NCBI RefSeq assembly: GCF_012568445.1
Contig: NZ_CP046190.1
Location: forward strand, 353,713-417,712
Length of the DNA stretch: 64,000 nucleotides
Origin: Enterobacteriaceae endosymbiont of Donacia vulgaris
GTDB taxonomy: Bacteria; Pseudomonadota; Gammaproteobacteria; Enterobacterales; Enterobacteriaceae
Direction: 5' to 3'
Shown one piece after another: positions 31,279 to 40,608 of the stretch (the first letter of the stretch is position 1; each line of letters begins with the position of its first letter). A model generated the notes under the pieces. The model worked only from the letters and a program-made list of their open reading frames with translations. It had not been told where the DNA came from and did no database searches. A program made the translations under genes and the position numbers.

Positions 31279-33741
31279 TTAAATTAAACGTAATAAATCA
31301 TTTAATACTCCTGCTGCAGTAACATTATTTCCTGCTCCATATCCTCTTAAAATTAATGGATATGGTTGATAATAATTAGTATAAAAAGCAAAAGAATTTT
31401 CTCCATTTTTTATTTTAAAAAAAGGATGATTATTATCAATCTGTCTAATTTTTACTTTACATATACCTTGTGAATTTATACTACCTATATAACGTAATAC
31501 TTGATGATTTTTTTTTGCTTCTTGAATTTTTTTTGTATAAATTATATCTAACTCTGATAAAGAATTTAAAAATTCTTTAAGAGACTTTTTTTTATTAAAT
31601 GTATTAGGTATAATAGATTCAATATTAATATCATTTAATTCGATATTTAAACCAATTTCTCTTGCTAATATAAGTAATTTTCTAGCTACATCTATTCCAG
31701 TAAGATCAGATCTTGGATCTGGTTCAGTAAAACCCATTTCTTTAGCCATTATGATTGATTTTGATAAAGGAATACCTTCTTCTAATTTACCAAAAATAAA
31801 TGAAAGTGAACCCGATAAGATTCCAATAAAATTATTAAGTTTATCACCTATTTTTATTATATTTTGTAATGTATTAATTACTGGTAATCCAGCTCCAACA
31901 TTAGTTTCATAATAAAATTTTAAATGTAATTGATTTGCTGTTAAACGTATTTGTTTATAATATTCCATCGAAGAAGAATTTGCTTTTTTATTAGTAGCAA
32001 TTATATTAAACCCATGATATAAAAAATCTATATATTTATCTGCAATTATTTGTGAAGAAGTACAATCAATAATTACGGGATTAATAAATTTATGTTGTTT
32101 AAATTGATACAATAAATTTTTTATTATATTACCAGAATTATTATAAATATTAGTATTACTAGCTTCTTTTTTCCAATTTTGGATACTAATTCCATTTTTA
32201 TTAAATAAAAAAACTTTTGTATTAATAATACTACAGATTTTTAAATTAATGTTTTTATTTTTAAAATAATATTTATTTTGATCAATTTGTTTTAATAAAG
32301 TACTACCAATACCGCCAGTACCTATTATAAATATTTCTAATATTTTTTCTTTATTTAATAATATTTTGTGTGCTATTTTAATAATATTTTGTGCATATTT
32401 CCCTTTTATAGCAACAGTAATATAATTTTGAAAAATATTTTGTGATATAGTAAATATCTTTGTATTTGTTATTTTAAAAATATTTAAAAATTTAGAAATT
32501 AAATTTGTAGAATTTTTAATTTTATTATCAACTAATGTAATTAATGATAATTCTTTAATTATTTTAATTGATTTAATTAAATTATATTTTAATTCTAAAT
32601 AAAATTCTTCTTTTAATAAAATATTTAAATTATTCACATCTTGATCTAAAATTAAAATATTAATATTACAATCTTCAGAAGATTGAGTTATAAAATAAAT
32701 AGATATATTCAGTTTAAATATAAAAAATAATATTCGTGATATAATATTTTTAATTTGTTTATTTTTATCACCATTAATATTTAACATTGATATATTTTTT
32801 AACTCAGTAATTCCTTTTATTTTAGGTAAAATATTGTTTTTTTTATCAAAACTACTAATTAAAGTTCCAGTAGATTTTATATTCATAATATTTTTAATAA
32901 CACAAGGTATATTATTTTGTAACATGGGTGCTAAAGTTTTATAATGAATTACTTTAGCCCCAAAATATGCTAATTTTAGAGCTTCTCTATAAGTAATAAA
33001 TTTTAATAAATGAGTATTTGATACTAAATTAGGATCAGCTGTATATATACCATTAACATCAGTCCAAATTTCACAACATTTAGCTTTTAAACAAACAGAT
33101 AATACTGCAGCTGAATAATCAGAACCATTTCTCCCCAATAATACTGTTTCTTTTTTTTCATTAACAGCAGAAAATCCAGGCATTAATATGACATTAATAT
33201 TTAATAAATTAATATTTTTAATATTTTTAAAAGTTAAGTCAATATCTATTGTTGATTCTAAATAAGTTCCATATGCTAATAAATATTTTTTAGGAGAAAT
33301 TACAAATATTTTATATTTTTTTATTTTTAATAAACTTTCTAATAAAAGAATAGAAAATTTTTCACCTTGTGATAAAATTTTTGCTTTAATCATATGAGGA
33401 CAATAATTAAGTAAATTAATACCACATAAAAATTTTTCTATCTTATTTATAATTTTGTTTATACGATACATTATAGTATAAATATCTAAATTTTTTATAT
33501 TTTTTTTTAAATTATTAGTTAAATTTATAAAAAATTTTTGGATATAAATTATGTCTATTTTATAATTTTTTTTTTTTATAGATTTTTCTATCATGTTTTC
33601 TAAAATATTTGTAATATTTGCAGGAGCAGATAAAACAACAGCTACCTGTTCATTTTTTAGATAAATCTTCATGATGTTAATTACTAATAAAAATCTTTCT
33701 GCATTTTTTAAAGATGTTCCACCAAATTTCAATACTCTCAT
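31279..33741 (-). CDS. thrA: Bifunctional aspartokinase I / homoserine dehydrogenase I
   Basis: Catalyses the first and third steps from aspartate to threonine. The kinase half starts KFGGTSLKNAERF and has GRNGSDYSAAV; the dehydrogenase half has IIGTGGIGSTL, NKKANSSSMEYY and SGSLSFIFGKLEEG. It has 820 residues, as in E. coli. Of the two central ACT-type regulatory repeats, the first keeps FITQSSED. In the second, the glycines of GDGM and the SSER after the conserved Gln are replaced (DNKI and QNIFQN), which may reduce threonine feedback; this is inference. Shine-Dalgarno AGGTAGG precedes the ATG. No thrL-like leader peptide was found. Confidence 0.96.
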   Translation of the reverse strand: MRVLKFGGTSLKNAERFLLVINIMKIYLKNEQVAVVLSAPANITNILENMIEKSIKKKNYKIDIIYIQKFFINLTNNLKKNIKNLDIYTIMYRINKIINKIEKFLCGINLLNYCPHMIKAKILSQGEKFSILLLESLLKIKKYKIFVISPKKYLLAYGTYLESTIDIDLTFKNIKNINLLNINVILMPGFSAVNEKKETVLLGRNGSDYSAAVLSVCLKAKCCEIWTDVNGIYTADPNLVSNTHLLKFITYREALKLAYFGAKVIHYKTLAPMLQNNIPCVIKNIMNIKSTGTLISSFDKKNNILPKIKGITELKNISMLNINGDKNKQIKNIISRILFFIFKLNISIYFITQSSEDCNINILILDQDVNNLNILLKEEFYLELKYNLIKSIKIIKELSLITLVDNKIKNSTNLISKFLNIFKITNTKIFTISQNIFQNYITVAIKGKYAQNIIKIAHKILLNKEKILEIFIIGTGGIGSTLLKQIDQNKYYFKNKNINLKICSIINTKVFLFNKNGISIQNWKKEASNTNIYNNSGNIIKNLLYQFKQHKFINPVIIDCTSSQIIADKYIDFLYHGFNIIATNKKANSSSMEYYKQIRLTANQLHLKFYYETNVGAGLPVINTLQNIIKIGDKLNNFIGILSGSLSFIFGKLEEGIPLSKSIIMAKEMGFTEPDPRSDLTGIDVARKLLILAREIGLNIELNDINIESIIPNTFNKKKSLKEFLNSLSELDIIYTKKIQEAKKNHQVLRYIGSINSQGICKVKIRQIDNNHPFFKIKNGENSFAFYTNYYQPYPLILRGYGAGNNVTAAGVLNDLLRLI

Positions 33742-34070
33742 ATTGTTAAACCTACCTAAAATTTTAAAATATAAAAATATGAATAAATATATTTATAATT
33801 TTTATGAAATAAATATATAACAATGATTTTATTATTTAAATCGAAATATTTGATTTATTTAAATTATTAAATAAATGAAGTTTTTTTATTTTAAATAAAA
33901 ATTTTAAAAAAAAATTATAAAAAATTTAAAATATAAAATAATTTTACTTACATAAAATTATTATTTTTTTATAGTTTGAAATTAACTTATGCATATTATA
34001 ACATGAATAACACATTATTATTTAACTAATTTAATAGTTTATATAAATGTTTTTATATAACTAAATTGTA
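33742..34070. other. Gene-free region upstream of thrA
   Basis: These 329 bp between thrA and the end of parC hold no recognisable gene or threonine/isoleucine-rich leader peptide. Visible structures are a candidate -10 element for thrA and a perfect 10-bp inverted repeat (33853-33862 with 33867-33876, 4-nt loop). The remainder is simple AT-rich sequence. Confidence 0.5.
33995..34003 (-). promoter_or_regulatory. Candidate extended -10 promoter for thrABC
   Basis: The minus strand reads TGTTATAAT, a perfect extended -10 (TG, one base, TATAAT). No good -35 lies at the usual distance, which is acceptable for an extended -10. It is about 255 bp upstream of the thrA start, predicting a long untranslated leader. 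In AT-rich DNA TATAAT is common, so support comes mainly from the TG extension and the location. Confidence 0.4.
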
Positions 34071-36314
34071 TTATTTTAAAAAAACATCTTTAATATTTCT
34101 AATATTTTTATATAAAAATCCTTTTCCTCCTTTAACTGCAAAAAAATTTTTTAATTCTTGATATTTTAATTTAAATTCTTTATTATTAGTTTTTATATAA
34201 ATTATAGAATTTTTATTAATAAGAAATATCCATTTTAATTTATCTTTTTTTTGAATAAAATCTTTATTATTAATAAAAATTAATCTATTTCCTTTACCTC
34301 TAGAAAGTTTAGAAATTTCATTAATAGAAAATAATAAAAATTTACTTAAAGAAGATACAGTTAATATTTTAAAATTTTTATTTTTAATTACTAATGGTGG
34401 TAATATTTCAGCATTATCTGATAAATTAATAGATAATTTTCCATTTCTATTACAAGCAATTAAATCATGAAACTTACATATAAAACCATAACCAGAACTA
34501 GAAGCTAAAATTATTTCCCTATTATTAGATTCCATTAATAAACTTTTAATTACAGATCCTTGTGGAATATTTAATTTTCCATTTAAAGGTTCTCCTTGAC
34601 TACGAGCTGCAGGTAAGGAAAAAGAATCAATACTATAACTACGTCCTTTTGAATCTAAAACTACTATAGTTTGATTCTTTTTCCCTTTTACTGAAATTAA
34701 AAAAGAATCTCCTGATTTGTAATTTAAATTTAAAGGATCTATAGTATGACCTTTAGCACATCTAATCCATCCCATTTTAGATAAAATAATTGTAATAGGT
34801 TCACTTAAAATTAATTCAGATTCATTTAATAATTTTGCTTCTTTTCTTTTTTTAATAATTGAACGACGAGGATTTTCATATTTATTAGAAGATAATAAAA
34901 TTTCTTTTTTTAAAAGTAAATTTATGTTTTTTTCTGAAAATAATATTTTTTCAATTTTTTTATGTTCTACTTCCAATTTTTTTTTCTCATTTATTAAATT
35001 TTTTTCTTCTACAAATGAAATAGAACGTAATTTGAAATTAAGTAGTGTTTCTATTTGTATATCAGTAAGATTAAATTTTTTTTTAATAATAGCATGCGGT
35101 TTTAAATTAAAACGAATAATTTTTATAAAAACTTCTAAATTAGAATAGATTATTAATAATCCTTTAATTATGTGTAATCTTTTATTAATTTTTTTTAAAT
35201 AAAAATTTAAACGTTTTTTTATTATTTTTTTTCTAAATAAAATCCATTCTGATAATATTTCTATTAAATTTTTTACAGCTGGTTTATGATCTAAACCTAT
35301 CATATTTAAATTAATACGATAATTTTTTTCTAAATCAGTAATAAAAAATAAATGATACATAATTTTTTCAATTTTTAAATAATTAAAATTATTACGAATT
35401 ACAATGACTATTCTAGTTGGATTTTCATAATCAGATTCATCTCTTATTTCTTCAATCATTGGTAATTTTTTATTTCTCATTTGTGTTGTAATTTGCTCAA
35501 TAATACGTATTCCAGAAATTTGATATGGTAATGATGTAATAATTACTGTATTATCTTTTATTTTCCATACTGCTCTTAATTTAATAGAACCTCTACCCTT
35601 TTCATATATTTTATAAATTTCATCTTTAGGTGTTATAATTTCACTTCCAGTTGGAAAATCTGGACCTTGAATAATATTCAAAATTTCATTTAATTTAATT
35701 TTGGGATAATCAATTAACTTTATTATAGCATTAGATATCTCTTTAATATTATGAGGAGGTATATCTGTTGCCATTCCTACTGCTATTCCTGTTGATCCAT
35801 TTAAAATTATATTTGGTAAACATGCTGGTAATATTTTAGGTTCTAATAAAGTCCCATCAAAATTAGGTATAAATTTTACAGTATCTTTTTCTACTTCATT
35901 TAATAATATATCAGAATATTTTGCTAAACGAGATTCTGTATATCTCATTGCCGCAAATGATTTAGGATCATCTTGCGATCCCCAATTACCTTGTCCCTCT
36001 ATTAAAGGATATCTATAAGAAAATGGTTGCGCCATTAAAACCATTGCTTCATAACAAGCTACATCTCCATGAGGATGATATTTACCAATAACATCTCCAA
36101 TTGTTCTAGCTGATTTTTTAAATTTACATGATGATTTTAATCCTAATTCAAACATAGCATATATAATTCTTCTTTGTACTGGTTTTAAGCCATCACCAAT
36201 ATGAGGTAGTGCTCTATCAGAAATTACATAAATAGAATAGTTTAGATAAGCATGTTCTGCAAATTTATCTAATAATATTGATTCTATTGTATTTTTTTTT
36301 ATTAATTTACTCAT
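34071..36314 (-). CDS. parC: DNA topoisomerase IV subunit A
   Basis: Type IIA topoisomerase breakage-reunion subunit for chromosome decatenation, 747 residues (E. coli 752). The catalytic tyrosine is Tyr125 in [26 protein letters not shown] and the N-terminal [19 protein letters not shown] are characteristic. The C-terminal beta-pinwheel is present but lysine-rich. ParC is preferred over GyrA because of its length and the [14 protein letters not shown] wording. Divergent from aroF. Confidence 0.93.
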   Translation of the reverse strand: MSKLIKKNTIESILLDKFAEHAYLNYSIYVISDRALPHIGDGLKPVQRRIIYAMFELGLKSSCKFKKSARTIGDVIGKYHPHGDVACYEAMVLMAQPFSYRYPLIEGQGNWGSQDDPKSFAAMRYTESRLAKYSDILLNEVEKDTVKFIPNFDGTLLEPKILPACLPNIILNGSTGIAVGMATDIPPHNIKEISNAIIKLIDYPKIKLNEILNIIQGPDFPTGSEIITPKDEIYKIYEKGRGSIKLRAVWKIKDNTVIITSLPYQISGIRIIEQITTQMRNKKLPMIEEIRDESDYENPTRIVIVIRNNFNYLKIEKIMYHLFFITDLEKNYRINLNMIGLDHKPAVKNLIEILSEWILFRKKIIKKRLNFYLKKINKRLHIIKGLLIIYSNLEVFIKIIRFNLKPHAIIKKKFNLTDIQIETLLNFKLRSISFVEEKNLINEKKKLEVEHKKIEKILFSEKNINLLLKKEILLSSNKYENPRRSIIKKRKEAKLLNESELILSEPITIILSKMGWIRCAKGHTIDPLNLNYKSGDSFLISVKGKKNQTIVVLDSKGRSYSIDSFSLPAARSQGEPLNGKLNIPQGSVIKSLLMESNNREIILASSSGYGFICKFHDLIACNRNGKLSINLSDNAEILPPLVIKNKNFKILTVSSLSKFLLFSINEISKLSRGKGNRLIFINNKDFIQKKDKLKWIFLINKNSIIYIKTNNKEFKLKYQELKNFFAVKGGKGFLYKNIRNIKDVFLK

Positions 36315-36493
36315 TTATTACCTTCTAAATATAATTTTAGATAAAATATATATTTTTTATTATAAAGAAACTTTTTAATATTTTAACTATCAAATAATTA
36401 AATTTATATTTATATTTTAATTATTAAATTGAATTCAAAAGAATAAATATGTTATTTTCATGCAATAATATTTTTATTTTTGGATATTTTATT

Positions 36494-37552
36494 ATGCAAA
36501 AAATTTGTTTTAAAAATAAACGATATTTAATAACTCCAAAAGAATTAAAAAATACATTACCAATTACAAATGATATTAAAAATAATATATTAAATTCACG
36601 CTCTATTATATCAAATATTATTTCAGGTAAAGATCATAGATTATTAATTATTTGTGGACCTTGTTCTATTCATAATATTGATGAAGCAATAGAATATAGT
36701 AAATATTTAAAAAAAATGTTTTCTAAAATTAGTAATAATATATATCTTGTTATGAGAGTATATTTTGAAAAACCTAGAACAGTTTTGGGTTGGAAAGGAT
36801 TAATAAATGATCCATATATGGATTATTCTTTTAATATAAATAAAGGATTATATTTAGCACGTAAATTACTAATAAAATTAATTAAAAATCATATACCAGT
36901 AGCTACAGAAATTTTAGATCCTAATACATTAAAATATCTTGATGATCTTTTAAGTTGGGTCGCTATTGGAGCACGTACAGTTGAATCACAAATACATAGA
37001 GAAATAGCTTCTTCAGTTAAAATTCCTGTAGGATTTAAAAATAATACAAATGGTAATATTCTTTCAGCTATAAATGCAATTCAAGCTTCTTCTATAGAAC
37101 ATCATTTTATTAGTATAAATAAAAATGGTAAAATTTGTATTATTGATACAAAAGGAAATAAAAATTGTCATATTATTTTAAGAGGTGGGGAAAAACCTAA
37201 TTATTATAAATCTGATATAATAAAATGTGAAGAATCTTTATTAAAAGTAAAATTAAAACCAAAAATAATGATAGATTGTAGTCATGGTAATTCTAATAAA
37301 GATTTTAAAAAACAAATTGTAGTTATTAATTCAATAATTTCTCAAATTAAAGAAGGAAATAATTCTATTATGGGTATCATGATAGAAAGTTATATTAATG
37401 AAGGAAACCAAATTTTAAGTATTAATAATTATAAAAAATTAAAATATGGGATATCAGTTACAGATGGATGTATAAGTTTACAAACAACAAAAACTATTTT
37501 ATATAAAATAAATGATGAGTTAAATTCAATACTTAAATTACGTTTAATATAA
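36494..37552 (+). CDS. aroF: 3-deoxy-7-phosphoheptulonate synthase (Tyr-type)
   Basis: Condenses phosphoenolpyruvate and erythrose-4-phosphate, committing carbon to the aromatic pathway. Core motifs CGPCSIHN, YFEKPRTVLGWKGLINDP, GARTVESQ and VGFKNNTNG are intact. DCSHGNSNKD and SVTDGCISL match AroF rather than AroG or AroH. I start at 36494 (MQKICF), aligned with the E. coli N-terminus; an in-frame ATG at 36449 would add 15 unsupported residues. The segment before TPKEL is five residues shorter than in E. coli AroF. That segment is part of the inhibitor site in the family, so feedback may differ. It lies 33 bp before tyrA, as in the aroF-tyrA operon. Confidence 0.93.
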   Translation: MQKICFKNKRYLITPKELKNTLPITNDIKNNILNSRSIISNIISGKDHRLLIICGPCSIHNIDEAIEYSKYLKKMFSKISNNIYLVMRVYFEKPRTVLGWKGLINDPYMDYSFNINKGLYLARKLLIKLIKNHIPVATEILDPNTLKYLDDLLSWVAIGARTVESQIHREIASSVKIPVGFKNNTNGNILSAINAIQASSIEHHFISINKNGKICIIDTKGNKNCHIILRGGEKPNYYKSDIIKCEESLLKVKLKPKIMIDCSHGNSNKDFKKQIVVINSIISQIKEGNNSIMGIMIESYINEGNQILSINNYKKLKYGISVTDGCISLQTTKTILYKINDELNSILKLRLI

Positions 37553-37585
37553 AATAATATTAATAAAATATAATTGTAAAAAAAT

Positions 37586-38665
37586 ATGTTAAATAAATTA
37601 AGTTTATTACGAAATAAAATTGATATTTTAGATATAAAATTACTAGATATTTTATCAAAAAGATTAAAACTAGTAAAAAAAATAGGAGTAATAAAAAATA
37701 AATATGGACTTCCAATTTATGTACCAGAAAGAGAAAAACATATCATTTATTTAAGAAAAAAAGAAGCAAAAAAAAAAGGAATATCTCCTAAATTTGTTGA
37801 AGATATATTATATCGTATAATTAACGAATCATATTGTTATGAAAAAACAAAAAAATTTAAAAAAATAAAACCTAATTTTACAGAAATATTAATTATTAGT
37901 CACAATGAAAAAATTAGTTATTTATTTAAAGAAATGTTAACTATAACTGGATATGATATTAAATATATAAAAGAAAAAGATATAAACATTAATAATATTA
38001 ATAATTTATTTAAAAATATAGGAATGATTATTTTAGATATATCTAAACATTTTTTTAAAAAATTTATTAAAAAGTTATTACTTTTACCTAAAAACTGTAT
38101 TTTAATTGATTTATCTCCTATAAAAGAAATATCTATTCCAAAAATATTAAAGATATATCAAGGACCTGTTTTAGGATTATATTATTTTTTTGATTATCAA
38201 AAAAATTTTTTATTTAAAGAATCTATAATATGTTGTTATGGCCGTAAAAAAAAATATTACCATTGGTTTTTAAAACAAATAAAAATTTGGGGATTAAAAA
38301 TTAAATTTATGGATATAATAGAACATGATCAATATGTTTTTTTTGTAGAATCATTAAAATATTTTTTCACATTAATATATAGTACTTTTTTAATAAAAAC
38401 AAAAATATCATTTAATAAACTTTTAACTTTATCAAAACCTATATCTGATTTAAATATATTTATTTTAAAAAATTTTTTTTTAAAAAATCCACAATTATAT
38501 ATAAATTTAATTACAGATTCAAAAAATAATATCGCCAATATTAAAAAGTATTTAGATTATATTAATAATTTATCTTTTTTAATTGATAAAAAAAAGAAAG
38601 TAAAAATAATTAATATTTTTAATAAAATTAATAATTTATTAAAAAATAATAACTTAATTTTTTAG
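37586..38665 (+). CDS. tyrA: TyrA with intact chorismate mutase and eroded prephenate dehydrogenase domain
   Basis: Aligned almost without gaps to E. coli TyrA (359 versus 373 residues). The N-terminal chorismate mutase domain (about 1-90) keeps Arg9, Arg26, Lys37, Glu48, Arg49 and Glu50. The prephenate dehydrogenase domain has lost its key residues. The NAD-binding GGGGQMG is SHNEKIS (105-111). The catalytic His197 is Tyr199 (GLHPMFGPD reads GLYYFFDYQ). The family His257, Arg286 and Arg294 are Tyr259, Asp288 and Asn296. I infer a protein able to make prephenate but not hydroxyphenylpyruvate. The reading frame is intact, so this is not a simple pseudogene. Operonic with aroF. Confidence 0.88.
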   Translation: MLNKLSLLRNKIDILDIKLLDILSKRLKLVKKIGVIKNKYGLPIYVPEREKHIIYLRKKEAKKKGISPKFVEDILYRIINESYCYEKTKKFKKIKPNFTEILIISHNEKISYLFKEMLTITGYDIKYIKEKDININNINNLFKNIGMIILDISKHFFKKFIKKLLLLPKNCILIDLSPIKEISIPKILKIYQGPVLGLYYFFDYQKNFLFKESIICCYGRKKKYYHWFLKQIKIWGLKIKFMDIIEHDQYVFFVESLKYFFTLIYSTFLIKTKISFNKLLTLSKPISDLNIFILKNFFLKNPQLYINLITDSKNNIANIKKYLDYINNLSFLIDKKKKVKIINIFNKINNLLKNNNLIF

Positions 38666-38712
38666 TAAAATATAAAAAATATTTTTAATTAAAAATTTAG
38701 ATATAAAATTTT

Positions 38713-38745
38713 AAAAACTTAATATTATTTTAATATTAAGTTTTT
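38713..38745. terminator. Bidirectional terminator between tyrA and bamD
   Basis: A perfect 15-bp inverted repeat (38713-38727 with 38731-38745) with a 3-nt loop, ending in a T run on the plus strand and, through the leading A run, on the minus strand. It sits exactly between the convergent ends of tyrA and bamD, the expected place for a shared intrinsic terminator. Confidence 0.75.
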
Positions 38746-38749
38746 TAAA

Positions 38750-39469
38750 TTATTTATTAATATTTATTTTAAGATATGAATCTTTTAAAATTTTTTTAAT
38801 TAAATTATTTTCTATACTATTAGGATATTCTTTTAAAAAAATTAAACATCTATTAATTGTAGATATATAATTTTTCTTTTTAAAAAGAAATTCAATGATA
38901 TTTAAATCAAATGTTCTTACGCGTTTTTTCATAATAATTAATTTTTGTTTTAAATTATTAATATAAATACTTTTAGGATAATTTTTAATAAATATTTCTG
39001 TATCATTAATAGCTAATTGAGTATAAAAGGGATTACAATTTTTTCTATTTATTCTAAATAGATTTTGTATTCTAGTATTAGAATCTAAAGACATTTCAGC
39101 TAAAATTCTAATATAAAGAATATAACTTATAAATGGAGAACTATTATAAGATTGCAGAAATTCTTCAGTTAATTCTAAAACATTTAAAAAATTTTTGTTA
39201 AGATAACTTAAATAAATTAAATAAACTAAAACTTTTTCAGTATATATATTATATGGATAATTAACATATAAATTACTAAATTGAATTAAAGCTTTTTCAT
39301 ATTTTTTACTAACTAAAATTTTTATAGCTTCTAAATATTCTTGTTTTAAAGAAGTTTTGTGGTATTTTTTTTTTGAAGTATAATAATACTTACAATTAGT
39401 TGTAAATATTAATAATATACAGATTAAAATATTAATAAAAAAAAATTTATTTTTTATAAAAATTTTCAT
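38750..39469 (-). CDS. bamD: Outer-membrane assembly lipoprotein BamD
   Basis: Essential TPR lipoprotein of the BAM complex, which inserts outer-membrane beta-barrels. It has 239 residues (E. coli 245). A hydrophobic signal sequence ends at TTNC, an atypical lipobox with Asn before the lipidated Cys26. TPR-like helices follow, with recognisable segments such as YPYNIYTEKV and FIKNYPKSIYINN. Overall similarity is modest, but synteny is decisive: in E. coli bamD and rluD are adjacent and divergent, as here. Confidence 0.85.
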   Translation of the reverse strand: MKIFIKNKFFFINILICILLIFTTNCKYYYTSKKKYHKTSLKQEYLEAIKILVSKKYEKALIQFSNLYVNYPYNIYTEKVLVYLIYLSYLNKNFLNVLELTEEFLQSYNSSPFISYILYIRILAEMSLDSNTRIQNLFRINRKNCNPFYTQLAINDTEIFIKNYPKSIYINNLKQKLIIMKKRVRTFDLNIIEFLFKKKNYISTINRCLIFLKEYPNSIENNLIKKILKDSYLKININK

Positions 39470-39541
39470 TTTTCTCTTTTAAAAAAACAATATAATATAT
39501 TATTATAATAATTTAATTATTAAATTCTAGATATTAAATAT

Positions 39542-40491
39542 ATGAAATATATAAATTTAATTTTTAAGGTTTGTTTAAAATATGATAAAAACAGATTAGA
39601 TATATTTCTTGCAAAAAAAATTATACAGTTTTCAAGATCACAAATAAAAAAAATTATTATTAATAATAATGTAAAAATAAATAATAGCATTATAAATATG
39701 CCTAAAAAAAAATTTTTTTTAAAGATATAATTAAAATTAAAATATTAATTTTAAATAAAAGTAATATATGGAAGGCACAAAATTTAAATTTAAATATAGT
39801 TTATGATGATAAATATGTTTTAGTTATAAATAAACCAACTAATTTAGTTGTACATCCTGCAAATAAAAATCAAAATAATACTTTATTTAATTCTTTATTA
39901 TATTATTATCCTGATTTAAGAGATATACCTAGAGCAGGCATTATACATAGACTAGATAAAAATACAACTGGATTAATGATTATAGCAAAAAATATGAATT
40001 CATATTTATTTTTAAAAAAGGAATTAAAAAATCATAATATTATTAGAGAATATGAAGCTATTGTATATGGAATAATTAAAACTAACGGAATAATAAATTA
40101 TCCAATAAAACGTATATATAAAAAACATAATATTTATATGCAGATTAATTCATTAGGCAAAAAAGCAATAACAAAATATTTTATAAAAAACATTTTTGAA
40201 AATCATACTCATTTAAGAATTAGATTACACACAGGAAGAACACATCAAATTAGAGTTCATTTATCATATATAAATCATAGTATTGTTGGAGATCCAGTTT
40301 ATAAAAAATTTCAAAATATTTGTTTAATTAAGAATTTTTATAAAAAAAAAATTAATAAAATTATTCAAAGACAAGCTTTACATGCTTGTTATTTAAAATT
40401 TATGCATCCATTTTTTAATATAAATATTAAATTGTTTTCAATATTACCTAATGATATAAATAATCTAATTAATTTTTTAAAAAAAAAGTAA
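39542..40491 (+). CDS. rluD: 23S rRNA pseudouridine synthase RluD, frameshifted
   Basis: Makes pseudouridines 1911, 1915 and 1917 in 23S rRNA. The N-terminal S4-like domain (RLDIFLAKKI, then SRSQIKKIIINNNVKINN) reads in one frame to a stop at 39728-39730. The catalytic domain continues in another frame: KDIIKIKI, VLVINKPTNLVVHPAN, the catalytic HRLDKNTTGL and LHTGRTHQIRVH. The shift falls at A9T8 (39704-39720). One extra base there joins the two parts with no loss of aligned sequence. The gene is otherwise full length, suggesting either rescue by slippage or a very recent lesion. Divergent from bamD, as in E. coli. Confidence 0.85.
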
Positions 40492-40608
40492 AATTAAAAT
40501 ATTAAAAAAAATAATAAACATATTTATTTGAAAAATAATTTTATTAAAATAACTAATTAGTTTATAATAAGATTAAATTATGTTTTTTAATTAAGAGTGA
40601 TAAAAAAT

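Noticed and set aside
33853..33876. Inverted repeat upstream of thrA as a terminator or attenuator
   Set aside because: It has no adjacent T run on the thrA strand and no leader peptide. In near-pure A/T sequence a 10-bp palindrome is weak evidence on its own.
36315..36493. Possible TyrR operator ahead of aroF
   Set aside because: No match to TGTAAA-N6-TTTACA was found in the divergent parC-aroF gap, and the upstream ATG at 36449 lacks support as a start.
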